This document shows positions 52,994 through 63,539 of a stretch of 64,000 nucleotides of DNA, one piece after another. Location: positions 1 through 64,000 of the forward strand of contig NZ_FNYS01000007.1 in assembly GCF_900109075.1 (NCBI RefSeq), in the 5' to 3' direction. The notes under the pieces are model-generated. The model saw only the letters and a list, made by a program, of their open reading frames with translations. It made no database searches and was not told the origin of the DNA. The stretch comes from Myroides marinus (GTDB taxonomy: Bacteria; Bacteroidota; Bacteroidia; Flavobacteriales; Flavobacteriaceae). Numbering within the stretch: position 1 is the first letter of the stretch; each line of letters opens with the position of its first letter. The position numbers were made by a program, and so were the translations under genes.

Positions 52994-55582
52994 ATGAACT
53001 TAAATAATTTTACAATAAAATCACAAGAAGCTCTACAACAAGCACAAGTAATCGTGCAAGGGCTTGGACAACAACAAATAGAAAACGAACACATCTTTAA
53101 AGCTATTATGGAAGTTGACGAAAACGTTACTCCATTTATCTTGAAGAAACTAAACATCAATGTAGAGACTTTTAAATCTGTATTGGATGCTACTATCTCT
53201 AACTTCCCAAAAGTTGACGGAGGTCAGATGGGATTGTCAAGAGAAGCTGGTACAGCTATTACAGAGGCACAAGCCATTGCTACAAAGATGAAGGATGAAT
53301 ATGTTTCTATTGAGCATTTAATCTTAGCTATTTTTAAATCAAAAAGTAAAGTAGCTCAGATATTAAAAGATCAAGGTGTAACAGAAAAACAACTTGAGGC
53401 AGCTATAAACGAAATTAGAAATGGAGCAAGAGTAACTTCTGCTTCTGCCGAAGATACATATAACTCACTAAACAAATATGCTAATAACTTGACGCAATTA
53501 GCTAACGAAGGAAAACTTGACCCTGTAATTGGTCGTGACGAAGAAATCAGACGTGTATTACAAATCTTGAGTCGTCGTACGAAGAACAACCCAATGCTTA
53601 TTGGTGAGCCAGGGGTTGGTAAAACAGCTATTGCAGAAGGATTAGCACACCGTATTGTACAACAAGACGTACCTGATAATCTAAAAGACAAACAAATCTT
53701 CTCTTTAGATATGGGAGCTTTAATTGCAGGTGCAAAATACAAAGGAGAGTTTGAAGAGCGTTTAAAATCTGTAGTAAAAGAAGTAACTTCTGCTGAAGGA
53801 AATATCATCTTATTTATCGATGAGATTCACACTTTAGTAGGTGCTGGAGGTGGTGACGGAGCTATGGATGCTGCAAATATCTTAAAACCAGCATTAGCAC
53901 GTGGAGAACTGCGTTCTATCGGGGCAACAACTCTAGATGAATACCAAAAATACTTTGAGAAAGACAAAGCTTTAGAGCGTCGTTTCCAAAAAGTAATCGT
54001 AGATGAACCAGATACAGAGAGCGCTATCTCTATCCTTCGTGGTATTAAAGAGAAATATGAAGCTCACCACAAAGTACGTATAAAAGACGAGGCTATTATT
54101 GCTGCAGTTAATCTATCTGAGCGTTATATCACCAACCGTTTCTTACCAGACAAGGCGATTGACTTAATGGATGAGGCGGCTGCTAAATTGAGAATGGAGA
54201 TCAACTCTAAACCAGAAGAATTAGACGTACTTGATCGTAAGATCATGCAGTTAGAAATTGAGATTGAGGCTATCAAGCGTGAGAATGATGAGACTAAACT
54301 TAAATCTCTTGGATTAGAAGTTGCAAACTTAAAAGAAGAAAGAAACGATATCTATACTAAATGGCAATCGGAAAAAGAAGTTGTTGATAAAGTACAGGCT
54401 ATTAAACAAGAAATAGAGACTTATAAATTAGAAGCTGAAAAAGCAGAACGCGATGGTGACTATGGTAAAGTAGCTGAACTTAGATATGGTAAGATAAAAG
54501 TAGCTCAAGAAGAACTTGAGAAAGCTCAAAAACAATTAGACGAAAACCAAAGCGGTCAATCGTTAATTAAAGAAGAGGTTACAAGTGATGATATCGCTGA
54601 AGTAGTAGCTAAATGGACAGGAGTACCTGTAACTAAAATGTTACAAAGCGAAAGAGAGAAACTACTTCACTTAGAAGGTGAATTACACAAACGCGTAGTA
54701 GGACAAGAAGAAGCTATTGAGGCAATCAGTGATGCTGTACGTAGAAGCCGTGCTGGATTACAAGACCCTAAAAAACCGATTGGTTCGTTCCTATTCTTAG
54801 GTACTACAGGAGTTGGTAAAACAGAGTTGGCAAAAGCGTTAGCCGAATATCTATTTGACGATGAAAATGCAATGACTCGTATTGATATGAGTGAGTATGG
54901 CGAAAGACACAGTGTAAGTAGATTAGTTGGAGCGCCTCCAGGATACGTAGGATATGATGAAGGTGGACAATTGACAGAAGCTGTGCGTAGAAAACCGTAT
55001 TCTGTTGTATTGTTAGATGAGATTGAAAAAGCTCACCCTGATACGTTCAACATCTTGTTACAAGTATTAGATGAAGGACGTTTAACAGACAACAAAGGTC
55101 GTTTGGCTGACTTCAAAAACACCATCATTATCATGACTTCAAATATGGGTAGTCACATTATCCAAGAGAAGTTTGAGAATGCAACAAATATGGAGCAAGC
55201 ATCTGAAGACGCTAAAGTAGAAGTACTAAATGAATTGAAACAACAAGTACGTCCAGAGTTCTTAAACCGTATAGACGAAGTAGTGATGTTTACACCGTTG
55301 AGCAAAGACAACATTTTACAAATTGTAGATATTCAATTACACAGTGTATTTAAAATGTTAGCACAACAAAACATTCATATGGAAGCTACTGCGGAAGCTA
55401 AAGAATTCTTAGCTGCTAAAGGGTTTGATCCTGAATTTGGTGCACGTCCAGTAAAACGTGTGGTACAAAAAGAAGTACTAAATAGATTGTCTAAAGAAAT
55501 CTTATCTGGTAATGTTAAAGCAGATAGTATGATCTTATTAGATTCGTTTAACAACGAATTGGTTTTCAGAAACCAACAATAA
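52994..55582 (+). CDS. clpB: ATP-dependent chaperone ClpB
   Basis: An 862-residue AAA+ disaggregase that works with DnaK. The N-domain spans 1-150. AAA1 has Walker A GEPGVGKT and Walker B LFIDEIH, a coiled-coil M-domain spans about 400-525, and AAA2 has GTTGVGKT and LLDEIEKAH. The C-terminus is [19 protein letters not shown]. Length is typical for ClpB. Single gene with its own terminator. Confidence 0.98.
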   Translation: MNLNNFTIKSQEALQQAQVIVQGLGQQQIENEHIFKAIMEVDENVTPFILKKLNINVETFKSVLDATISNFPKVDGGQMGLSREAGTAITEAQAIATKMKDEYVSIEHLILAIFKSKSKVAQILKDQGVTEKQLEAAINEIRNGARVTSASAEDTYNSLNKYANNLTQLANEGKLDPVIGRDEEIRRVLQILSRRTKNNPMLIGEPGVGKTAIAEGLAHRIVQQDVPDNLKDKQIFSLDMGALIAGAKYKGEFEERLKSVVKEVTSAEGNIILFIDEIHTLVGAGGGDGAMDAANILKPALARGELRSIGATTLDEYQKYFEKDKALERRFQKVIVDEPDTESAISILRGIKEKYEAHHKVRIKDEAIIAAVNLSERYITNRFLPDKAIDLMDEAAAKLRMEINSKPEELDVLDRKIMQLEIEIEAIKRENDETKLKSLGLEVANLKEERNDIYTKWQSEKEVVDKVQAIKQEIETYKLEAEKAERDGDYGKVAELRYGKIKVAQEELEKAQKQLDENQSGQSLIKEEVTSDDIAEVVAKWTGVPVTKMLQSEREKLLHLEGELHKRVVGQEEAIEAISDAVRRSRAGLQDPKKPIGSFLFLGTTGVGKTELAKALAEYLFDDENAMTRIDMSEYGERHSVSRLVGAPPGYVGYDEGGQLTEAVRRKPYSVVLLDEIEKAHPDTFNILLQVLDEGRLTDNKGRLADFKNTIIIMTSNMGSHIIQEKFENATNMEQASEDAKVEVLNELKQQVRPEFLNRIDEVVMFTPLSKDNILQIVDIQLHSVFKMLAQQNIHMEATAEAKEFLAAKGFDPEFGARPVKRVVQKEVLNRLSKEILSGNVKADSMILLDSFNNELVFRNQQ

Positions 55583-55617
55583 TATTATCGGATTAGTTAG
55601 TGAATAGTTATAAAGTA

Positions 55618-55652
55618 AAACCGCCTTAAGTTATCATGACTTAAGGCGGTTT
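55618..55652 (+). terminator. Terminator after clpB
   Basis: AAACCGCCTTAAGT / ACTTAAGGCGGTTT with a 7-nt loop, then TTATATTT. It lies 36 bp after the stop. Confidence 0.9.
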
Positions 55653-55666
55653 TTATATTTAAAAAA

Positions 55667-56692
55667 CTAAGCTTTTTCTATATCATCCTCTTTCTTATCA
55701 GGAAACATAACTGAAATTACCACAGAGATAACTAAAATAGAACCTACTATGCCTAAAGAAACAGGTGAAGGGATATGGATCCATGGTGATATCAACATCT
55801 TAACACCTATAAAACTTAAAACAACTGCTAATCCATAAGGCAGTTTGCTAAACATATGTATAAAATTCGCTAAAAGGAAATACAATGAACGCAACCCTAG
55901 AATAGCAAATATATTTGATGTATAGAGAATAAAAGGATCATTAGAAATAGCGAAAATCGCAGGAATAGAATCCACTGCAAATAATACATCTGTAAACTCA
56001 ATAACAGCCACCACTACTAATAAGGGTGTAGCCATTTTTATACCATTCTGAATGGTAAAGAACTTATTACCATCATAGTTATCAGATACTTTCCAAAATC
56101 TTTTTACTAATCGCGCTCCAGCAGACTCACTAAAATCTTTATCATCATCGTCATCGTCTCCACCCCATGATTTAATACCAGCATACACAAGGAATAAACC
56201 AAACAATGTCATTACAACATTAATCTTTACAACTGATCCGAATATAGTCATCTCTGGAAGGTAAGTAACATTAATAATTCCTACACCTGCAAAAATGAAG
56301 ATAGCTCTAAAGATAAGTGCTCCTATAATTCCCCAGAAAAGAACTGTATGATGTAAATACTTGGGAACCTTAAAGAATCCGAAAACAAGAATAAAAACAA
56401 ACAAATTATCTACTGATAATGCCTTCTCTATCCAATAAGCTGCTTGAAACTGTGTTATTTTTTCAACTGCTAAAGCATGTCCTCCTTCATCGTGATTAAA
56501 TACCCAATACACTACTCCTGAGAAAGCCATTGCTAATGATATCCAGACAATAGTCCAAATAGTTGCTTCTTTTGAAGATACTTCATGTGCTTTCTTATTA
56601 AAAACACCTAGATCTAGTAACAACATAATGATTACAACAATACCAAATCCCCATACTAAACCAGGATGTGTATCTAAAATACTTCTTTCCAT
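55667..56692 (-). CDS. TerC/Alx-family membrane protein
   Basis: A 341-residue integral membrane protein with about eight helices. VEKITQFQAAYWIEKALSVDNLFVF carries the TerC-family EKALSVDN signature (about residues 78-97), then FTDVLFAVDSIPAIFAISND. A cytosolic loop contains GGDDDDDDKD, an acidic patch. The family is implicated in metal export (Mn2+) or tellurite resistance. It lies beside the Ter signalling operon but downstream of the kinase; the link is inferred. Confidence 0.93.
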   Translation of the reverse strand: MERSILDTHPGLVWGFGIVVIIMLLLDLGVFNKKAHEVSSKEATIWTIVWISLAMAFSGVVYWVFNHDEGGHALAVEKITQFQAAYWIEKALSVDNLFVFILVFGFFKVPKYLHHTVLFWGIIGALIFRAIFIFAGVGIINVTYLPEMTIFGSVVKINVVMTLFGLFLVYAGIKSWGGDDDDDDKDFSESAGARLVKRFWKVSDNYDGNKFFTIQNGIKMATPLLVVVAVIEFTDVLFAVDSIPAIFAISNDPFILYTSNIFAILGLRSLYFLLANFIHMFSKLPYGLAVVLSFIGVKMLISPWIHIPSPVSLGIVGSILVISVVISVMFPDKKEDDIEKA

Positions 56693-56764
56693 AACTTTTA
56701 ATTAATTATTCTGTGATATCACACATACTACTTTTTTAAACTATTTTGCTTTTTATACCTATTT

Positions 56765-58270
56765 TTAAACCATCGTCACATATAATAATTTTCCTCCTTC
56801 TTCTGCTGACATAAGAATTTTCTTATCATGCTGGAGAACAACCTTACCCCCAATTAACACATCGACTTGATCAGACATATCTTTCATTCCTAATACAGAT
56901 TTATTAGTCAATATCCATTGTATTCCATCATAATTAATAACTGCCACTTCCTCCTTATCTTCTTCTGTCAAATTTTCATTATTAATTACATTTTTTGAAA
57001 TATGCCATTTATGCAATGCTTTTTTATCACTTGCTAGAATACGATGATTTTCTAACTTCCATACCCCCTCTCTATTCTTACTATAAATATCAATTATAGG
57101 TACACTGTGTTGTATTTTCTCCCCACAGAAAGGACAAGTTGGTTTAGATGTATTATCAAATACAAACCATTTCTCAGAACAATGTGGATTTACACACTCT
57201 AGTAAAATATCAATAGTTTTTAATAATGCGGCTTCCCATTCATTTGCCATAGGCCTTAAGAGCGGATTATGAAGTCCATCTATTAAAGCTCGATTCATTA
57301 AATCTATAAGATATGGACCTAATATCGTATAAGGTACCTTTGCTGGATCTCCCCAAAAATTATCCCATTTACTTAATTGGTTTATATTTACTCTATTCTT
57401 ATCATTATCAGGATGCTCTATAAACAAAGCTCTTTCTCCCATGGCCATAATCTCATCGCGATCAGAGTCGATATCCCAAATTTTCCCTCCTCGCAAAGGA
57501 TGCCTCCTTAACAAGTACATATATAATAATACTGCTAGAGCATGTAAATCAGTCTTCTGATTAGGTAAAACTCTATTAGGGTCTGTAAGTAATAAATGTT
57601 TTGTTTTTAATACTTCTGGTGCAATAAAGTCTGCTGTTCCAATGACTTCAGGAGGAAACATACCTGGTACCACTAATCCATCTAGGTCAATAATATTAGC
57701 TGATTTTGTAATTGGATCTACTAGAATATTATTATAGGACAAATCAGAATGAGCTAACCCCATTTGATGCATCTTCTTTATACCTCTAACAATATTCAAC
57801 GATATAAACAAATAACTAGACCAATCTCCTAATTCGCTCTTGTCTAGATTAAAAGGAAACTGCTTATTTCTAAAAGAAGGAGAAGTAAACCACTTACCTA
57901 CTTTCTCACCTCCAACTAATGTAGTATGCATCTGATATCCTTTAGTAAAAAAGAAATCTGATTTATATATAGGTACAATCACCCCTATTAACCCATTCTT
58001 CTCTACAGCATCATAAGGCCATCTAAAGATATCATTTAGATAATACTCTGAAGCATTACCTTTTTTAATATTTTCATGGTACAGCGTTACTATCTTCTTA
58101 ATCCTTTCTTTCTGGTTAGTATCTTGTTTTTCTCTAAAAAATGCAACAACATACTCCCTTTTAGGTGAAAAGTAAACATCCTTAACACCTCCCTGCTTTG
58201 GTCTTCCATCATCTACATATTCGTACATTTTTGTAGAATCTACAATCGAATAAACTCTTACTATACTCAT
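56765..58270 (-). CDS. Protein kinase with zinc ribbon, TerY-P system
   Basis: A 501-residue protein. The kinase domain (about 1-340) has GGVKDVYFSPKREYVVAFF, the catalytic loop HSDLSYNNILVD (HxDxxxxN) and DLDG in place of DFG. A zinc ribbon follows (CVNPHCSEKWFVF, CPFC, about 355-385), and the C-terminal segment (390-501) is beta-rich and may be FHA-like. It belongs to the phospho-signalling triad of Ter systems with the PP2C and VWA proteins, and lies 10 bp after the PP2C gene. Confidence 0.85.
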   Translation of the reverse strand: MSIVRVYSIVDSTKMYEYVDDGRPKQGGVKDVYFSPKREYVVAFFREKQDTNQKERIKKIVTLYHENIKKGNASEYYLNDIFRWPYDAVEKNGLIGVIVPIYKSDFFFTKGYQMHTTLVGGEKVGKWFTSPSFRNKQFPFNLDKSELGDWSSYLFISLNIVRGIKKMHQMGLAHSDLSYNNILVDPITKSANIIDLDGLVVPGMFPPEVIGTADFIAPEVLKTKHLLLTDPNRVLPNQKTDLHALAVLLYMYLLRRHPLRGGKIWDIDSDRDEIMAMGERALFIEHPDNDKNRVNINQLSKWDNFWGDPAKVPYTILGPYLIDLMNRALIDGLHNPLLRPMANEWEAALLKTIDILLECVNPHCSEKWFVFDNTSKPTCPFCGEKIQHSVPIIDIYSKNREGVWKLENHRILASDKKALHKWHISKNVINNENLTEEDKEEVAVINYDGIQWILTNKSVLGMKDMSDQVDVLIGGKVVLQHDKKILMSAEEGGKLLYVTMV

Positions 58271-58280
58271 CTTTCTTCTA

Positions 58281-59663
58281 TTAATAAATGATTAGCAAAG
58301 TTCTATCATCATGATTTCCTTTACTCCAAAAATTCATCCACTGTAATAAATTTTCTTCAGCAGTTGTGTCCACTAAAAAATCAATACCTATTCCATCTTC
58401 ATTATCACCTTTTAAATCGAGAATAAAACTATTCCAATGTTCTATACTCATCAGATTGCTTTCTGTTCCAAATTTTGGATCGTAAATTCCATCGCTCATT
58501 ATAAATAAGTAGGTAAAACTAGGAATAAAATACATCCTTAAACGAGGAGATAATGAATCTTGATAAATCTCTTTCATTGTCACAAACCTAGTACCTCCAC
58601 TAAACTCTCCAACGTCCAGAGTATTTAACACATTTACTGTATTTCTATCTTCAGAGTATACAACAATTGGACAATCGCCAACACTGTATGTTAACACGAG
58701 ATAACCACAATCATACTTCTTACATAGTGTTAGTGCTAATGTTGTATGTATATCTTCTAATAAAAGATTATTTTCTTCAGAGAATGATTGTAGATAAGAA
58801 AATAAATCTAGAATACTTGTTGATAAAATACTTGATATATCATCTGGTATATTCAACTCCTCTTCTATTACTCTGTTACTATTCTCTTCAAAATACTTAT
58901 CTATTAATAGATTAAGCCTAGATAATACTTCTTCATTTCGGAAATAATCCCTAATAAAAGTAGTAGCTAAATGTGCTCCCTGACGAGAGTATTGTGCCGA
59001 ACCAGCACCATCTGCTACCGCTGCCAATGACCAGCCATTACTCAACTCAATAAAACTATAAGAATCATCTCGATAACTCCCAACATGTGCATGAGATCGT
59101 CCCCTAACAGATGCCGAAATAATCTTCTTATCTAAAAAAGTTCCTCTATCAATTATTCTATCTTCCTTAGCATATAATCCTTCTCTATCACTAGGTAAAT
59201 CTTTCCACAAACTACGAGGGCTAGCATTAATCATAAAATAAATAGATTTTTTTTCTTCCTTTGATTCTGAATCTTTCTTATGGTTAAAGTAAATGTCTAA
59301 TTTAGAAGAAGTCATCATACTTGGTATACCTGAAATAGTATTACTATTTAAGTCAAAATTTAAATTCACTTCTTCTAAACCTATAATTCTAGTAATTATT
59401 AAATTGGGGTAATTTATTAGTTCAAAGTTGTATTCATAGTATCTATCTACCTCTCCATTAGGTAAGACTAAATGTTCTTCCTTAAACTCCTCTATTTCTT
59501 GATACATCATAAAATACCTAATCATTTTATCTTGGAACAAATGTATCCATTCCAATGCTTTATTTACTTCTTGATTCTCTAGTGCTTTTACAACAAGTTT
59601 CTCATGCAGTTTCTCATCTATATGAGTATGTTTACTTAAAACATATCTCAGAAAATCACTCAT
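58281..59663 (-). CDS. PP2C-family protein phosphatase with N-terminal Ig-like domain
   Basis: A 460-residue protein. The N-terminal 70-180 region contains an Ig-like pattern (SNTISGIPSMMTSSKLDIYF). PP2C follows: VRGRSHAHVGSYRDDSYSF, ADGAGSAQYSRQGAH (metal Asp), LTYSVGDCPIVV and IMSDGIYDPKFG. It would dephosphorylate Ser/Thr targets of the downstream kinase. It starts 1 bp after the VWA/zinc-ribbon gene, so the operon is tightly coupled. Confidence 0.88.
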   Translation of the reverse strand: MSDFLRYVLSKHTHIDEKLHEKLVVKALENQEVNKALEWIHLFQDKMIRYFMMYQEIEEFKEEHLVLPNGEVDRYYEYNFELINYPNLIITRIIGLEEVNLNFDLNSNTISGIPSMMTSSKLDIYFNHKKDSESKEEKKSIYFMINASPRSLWKDLPSDREGLYAKEDRIIDRGTFLDKKIISASVRGRSHAHVGSYRDDSYSFIELSNGWSLAAVADGAGSAQYSRQGAHLATTFIRDYFRNEEVLSRLNLLIDKYFEENSNRVIEEELNIPDDISSILSTSILDLFSYLQSFSEENNLLLEDIHTTLALTLCKKYDCGYLVLTYSVGDCPIVVYSEDRNTVNVLNTLDVGEFSGGTRFVTMKEIYQDSLSPRLRMYFIPSFTYLFIMSDGIYDPKFGTESNLMSIEHWNSFILDLKGDNEDGIGIDFLVDTTAEENLLQWMNFWSKGNHDDRTLLIIY

Positions 59664-59664
59664 A

Positions 59665-60714
59665 TTAACCTAAAGTTCTATTTATATCAAAATCTGAATC
59701 CGAAAGTCCGTAATGTCCTTCATTTCCGCACCAAGGACATACATTATAACCGTCACCAGACAAACAATGGACACCACCACAAACACAAGTTGCTACAGAG
59801 TAATTATTTCCACAACAAGGACAACTTGGATTACCACGAAGTTCTTGTGATGATACTTTTAATGAATAGTCTCTATCTGTAGAAAACTCCTTATAAGAAC
59901 TTTCATCTATTCTGAATGCTCCTTCCGCAACATAATTCTTCGATTGTAATCCCCAAAAGCCAGAGTCTGTAAATTCTCTCTTAAACTTAATTAAATACAT
60001 CTTCTCTGTCTTAGAACATTTCCCATTTAAAACAACAAATTGATCATCAGCAATAGAATGACTCTTAGTTAAATCAATTTTTTCTACTACATTGGAGTTT
60101 ATTTTACCTAAATCTATTGAGTCCACATTAGAATTAACATTCACACTTGTAGCTTTTATAGATGCAGTGACCCAATTAAAAAATGTACTATAAGATTCTG
60201 AATTTGTATTATTAAATTGAAGAACATGCTCAGTTAACTTACCTAATAAATTATAGTTAGTATTATCTCCAATAGATATGGCTACTAAACTAGCTTTCTT
60301 TCTATAACTATCATTCCACTTAGCAATAACCCTTTCTGTTACATCCACACTATCAGTAGGTACACCATCAGTAAATAAAAACACTACTGGTTTCCAATCT
60401 CCTTTGCGTTCATACGTTGTTGTAATCAAATCATTATCAAAAGACTTCATCAACTCCTCCAATCCATTAGCTAAAGATGTTCCGCTCCCAATAGGTATTT
60501 TTGGCGGATAGAATGTAATAACCTCTTGTAGTGACGTAATTATACTGCTTTTACCTGCAAATCCAATAATACAAATAGAAACCGTTTCCAACGCATATGG
60601 ATCTGTCTTAAGTTCTTTGATAATCGTTGCTATTCCCTCTTGCACTTGTTCAATAGGGTCTCCAACCATTGATTCAGATACATCAATCAAAAAATATATA
60701 GGTAGTCTTCTCAT
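59665..60714 (-). CDS. VWA-domain protein with C-terminal zinc ribbons (TerY-like)
   Basis: A 349-residue protein from the ATG at 60714 (MRRLPIYFLIDVSESM). An in-frame ATG at 60735 lies inside a strong hairpin and would add 7 residues, so it is less likely. The VWA MIDAS is complete: DVSES, GTSLANG and TDGVP. The C-terminus holds CPCCGNNY...CVCGGVHC and CPWCGNE zinc knuckles (about 300-345). TerY-type VWA proteins scaffold Ter kinase/phosphatase modules. The neighbouring gene encodes a second VWA protein. Confidence 0.9.
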   Translation of the reverse strand: MRRLPIYFLIDVSESMVGDPIEQVQEGIATIIKELKTDPYALETVSICIIGFAGKSSIITSLQEVITFYPPKIPIGSGTSLANGLEELMKSFDNDLITTTYERKGDWKPVVFLFTDGVPTDSVDVTERVIAKWNDSYRKKASLVAISIGDNTNYNLLGKLTEHVLQFNNTNSESYSTFFNWVTASIKATSVNVNSNVDSIDLGKINSNVVEKIDLTKSHSIADDQFVVLNGKCSKTEKMYLIKFKREFTDSGFWGLQSKNYVAEGAFRIDESSYKEFSTDRDYSLKVSSQELRGNPSCPCCGNNYSVATCVCGGVHCLSGDGYNVCPWCGNEGHYGLSDSDFDINRTLG

Positions 60715-60733
60715 TATTATATGATTTAAATAC

Positions 60734-60778
60734 ATAATACTTCCTAACTAGAGCATAACGCTAATTAGGAAGTATTAT
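60734..60778 (-). promoter_or_regulatory. Intra-operon hairpin between the two VWA genes
   Basis: A 14-bp perfect stem ATAATACTTCCTAA / TTAGGAAGTATTAT with a 17-nt loop. On the minus strand it lacks a strong T-tract, so it may be a processing or partial termination site that sets expression of the downstream genes. Confidence 0.6.
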
Positions 60779-60787
60779 CTACAATAA

Positions 60788-61426
60788 TTAAAAATTAAAG
60801 TTTAACTCTGAAGGTGGAGCTGGTAATGTTAAAGACTCTCCTGTACCTTGTGATTTATTCCCCATTTCAATAGAGGAACTAACCCATTTAAAGAAAGAAG
60901 TAAGCGTGCTAGCATCTGTCGTATCAAGTTTAACAACATTAGGTGTCAATTCTTTCAAAAATGAAACCTCTGCTTTTGGTCCAGCAGCGCACCCCACTAT
61001 CACACTAAAATCTAAGTCTTTAATCTTAGGCACAAACTCTCTATACTTTAATAAATCCGAAGGTTTTCCATCAGTAAAAATAAATAATAACGGTTTCCAA
61101 TCTCCTTTTTGAGTTGTTGTTCCTTTTATCAATTCTTTTTCAACTAAATTATAAACCATTTCTAGCCCCTCTCCTGTATGTGTAGGTCCACTTTGAGGGC
61201 ACATAATTTCGATTGGTTGATACTTACTAAGTTCTATTAATGGAACAATATTTTCAACCTCTCTATTAAAAGTTACAACACTTAAACACAATGACTCCAT
61301 AGCTTGAGGATCCATACGTAACATATTAATAAGTCCATTAAATGCATTATTTAATGCCTGTATAGGTTCTCCATACATAGAACCAGATGTATCTAGTAAA
61401 AAATACGTTAGTAATCTTCTATTCAT
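60788..61426 (-). CDS. VWA-domain protein (TerY)
   Basis: A 212-residue stand-alone VWA domain. MIDAS motifs are LLDTSGSMYGEP (DxSxS), PTHTGEGLEM (Thr) and FTDGKPSD. It lacks the zinc-ribbon tail of the next gene. The C-terminus is SLTLPAPPSELNFNF. In Ter loci two different VWA genes are often adjacent. Function is protein scaffolding, inferred from family. Confidence 0.9.
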   Translation of the reverse strand: MNRRLLTYFLLDTSGSMYGEPIQALNNAFNGLINMLRMDPQAMESLCLSVVTFNREVENIVPLIELSKYQPIEIMCPQSGPTHTGEGLEMVYNLVEKELIKGTTTQKGDWKPLLFIFTDGKPSDLLKYREFVPKIKDLDFSVIVGCAAGPKAEVSFLKELTPNVVKLDTTDASTLTSFFKWVSSSIEMGNKSQGTGESLTLPAPPSELNFNF

Positions 61427-61479
61427 AATTTATTATAGTATAAATACATTTTTGTCTAACTGAACTAAGTAATAGCATC

Positions 61480-62445
61480 TTAAAAACCACGTCCGTCTAA
61501 ATTCAGTTGTAGCATAGCTTTTAGGACTTTCGTCTCTTCATCTATTGAAAAAGAGTTACTTAAAAAATTCATATTATCTAATATCTCTCGATATTTACTT
61601 AGCACATCTAGTACTTCAACTGAAAGAACCTCTCTAACTCTTTTATTTTCTAGAACAAGTCTCTCGTTTTTTATTGTTAAATCTTGAACTATGTCATTTT
61701 TATAAACATTATGGGATTTATCCAACACACCACCTTTATCCTCATTTAGAAAATAAAATGTATTATTATAAACATTGAATACAAATTCATCATCACTCTG
61801 AAAAATTCTAAACAGTTCATAATACGTTGTATTACAAATATACCCACACACAAATCGAACTTTAAATCCACTTATGTTTAGCCTTCCCATCAATCTACTT
61901 TCAACCTTAACATTTCTATACTCATAATAACGAAGATCCTCTTCTCTTTCAAAGCTTGCACTATCCTCCCAATCACGGTAATAATCAGCAGCATACATAC
62001 TTGAAAAAGAAGAAAGATCTGTTATTATATTTTCTGAATCCTCTCCAATTAATCTATCATAGACATCTGCTAAATAGTCTCCTACTTTAGAACTATAAAA
62101 CTTTCGTTCAATCTCAAAATCATTTTCTGTTCTACTAATCTGAGCATATCTATTAATAAACTTATTATTAACCTCTATCTCTTTTAGGTTTAGAACTATC
62201 TGAGACTCTTTACGCCTTTTAATTTTAGTAAGTAATTCTAATAAACTATCTGTAAATTGAATATGAAAGAGTTCTAGCTTATTATAATCTAAAGTTTCAT
62301 CATCACTTTCTTTAAAGATTGTATGTATTAACTCTGTTTTTATAAAGACACTAATCAGATCAGCTTGTTTATAGAAATTGCTAAGAAGCTTTAATCTTAC
62401 GATTCTTCTCTGACTATCTCTTAATATTAAATCATTTTGAGTCAA
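61480..62445 (-). CDS. Uncharacterised Ter-operon protein
   Basis: A 321-residue, mostly helical protein, rich in Asp/Glu and Lys/Arg, with SDDETLDYNKLELFHIQFTD, a tyrosine-rich middle (YAADYYRDWEDSASFEREED) and a leucine-rich C-terminus (VLDVLSKYREILDNMNFLSN). It has no catalytic motif I recognise. It is 10 bp after telA and 54 bp before terY, so it is part of the operon. Confidence 0.75.
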   Translation of the reverse strand: MTQNDLILRDSQRRIVRLKLLSNFYKQADLISVFIKTELIHTIFKESDDETLDYNKLELFHIQFTDSLLELLTKIKRRKESQIVLNLKEIEVNNKFINRYAQISRTENDFEIERKFYSSKVGDYLADVYDRLIGEDSENIITDLSSFSSMYAADYYRDWEDSASFEREEDLRYYEYRNVKVESRLMGRLNISGFKVRFVCGYICNTTYYELFRIFQSDDEFVFNVYNNTFYFLNEDKGGVLDKSHNVYKNDIVQDLTIKNERLVLENKRVREVLSVEVLDVLSKYREILDNMNFLSNSFSIDEETKVLKAMLQLNLDGRGF

Positions 62446-62454
62446 TTACTTATA

Positions 62455-63528
62455 CTATGAATTCTTTAAATTATTTCTCAATTCTGTTTCAAGCTTTTGC
62501 AAATCACTATCTAACTGTTTTCTGCTAAGGGCTCCCTCATTCTGAATTTTCTTCACATCATTTAATGTATTAATTAATGATGCTGTTGTCTCTCTCAATG
62601 TCTCAACAGATACAATAGTACGTTCGTTAGCTTGAGCCACTTGTCGGCTATTTTGTCCTAATCGCTCTGCATTCTTACGTAAGATCTCTTCTGTAGTAGA
62701 AGATATCTTTTCTTGTATCTCTATATGTTGCTGTTGTCTATGCATTGCTACAGCTAGAGTTAACTGATTCTTCCATACAGGTAATGTAGTCGTTAGAATA
62801 GTCTGTGCTTTTTCAGCTATAGAAATATTATTACTTTGAACTAATCTTACCTGTGGCAATGACTGTAGAATAATAAGACGAACTACTTTTAAATCTGCTA
62901 ATCTTCGATCTAACCTATTAACAAAGTCTCTCTTATCAGATATTTCATAATCCTGATATTGATCTGGTTTAGTTTCCATCTCCATCAACTCTGTTCTAGA
63001 ACGCTCTAAACGCATACTTCCAGCTATGATATACTTTTCTAATTCTTTTACTGAATGAACATTAGAATCAAAAATAGTTTGTAAAACAGCATTGTCCTTC
63101 GCAGAATTGATAATTCCAGCATTTACCTTATGAGATATAGAGTCAATATTGTTTACAATCTTATCATATTTAGCAAAAAGGTTTTCCACCTCAGTAACTA
63201 TTTTTTTCATGAAAGGTAATTTTCGCAAAAAACCCTTTAGCTTATTTTGCTGTAATTCATCTACATCTACGTAGTTAAGCTCAATTAACAATCCATTAAT
63301 TAATTCTCCTACTTCTCCAGAATTAGAACGTCTCACATTACTTAAAAAAGAATCACTTTGACTTGCTAAACTAGATTGCAATTCTGATCCATAGTTCAGT
63401 ATTGAATTAGGATTACTCTCATCAATAGAATTAGCAACAATTTCATATTCACTAGTATCTACTTGTGCTAGGTTATCAAGCGCTACATTTCCTTCTTTAT
63501 CTATTAATATTAATTCTTGCTTATCCAT
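62455..63528 (-). CDS. TelA-type toxic anion resistance protein
   Basis: A 357-residue protein matching the TelA/toxic-anion-resistance family: NGLLIELNYVDVDELQQNKL, FLRKLPFMKKIVTEVENLFA (about 84-110), and a long coiled-coil with RQQQHIEIQEKISSTTEEIL near 270-290. It binds membranes or cell-envelope stress partners in Ter loci. It is 11 bp after terD. Confidence 0.9.
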   Translation of the reverse strand: MDKQELILIDKEGNVALDNLAQVDTSEYEIVANSIDESNPNSILNYGSELQSSLASQSDSFLSNVRRSNSGEVGELINGLLIELNYVDVDELQQNKLKGFLRKLPFMKKIVTEVENLFAKYDKIVNNIDSISHKVNAGIINSAKDNAVLQTIFDSNVHSVKELEKYIIAGSMRLERSRTELMEMETKPDQYQDYEISDKRDFVNRLDRRLADLKVVRLIILQSLPQVRLVQSNNISIAEKAQTILTTTLPVWKNQLTLAVAMHRQQQHIEIQEKISSTTEEILRKNAERLGQNSRQVAQANERTIVSVETLRETTASLINTLNDVKKIQNEGALSRKQLDSDLQKLETELRNNLKNS

Positions 63529-63539
63529 ATTCAGAAGTT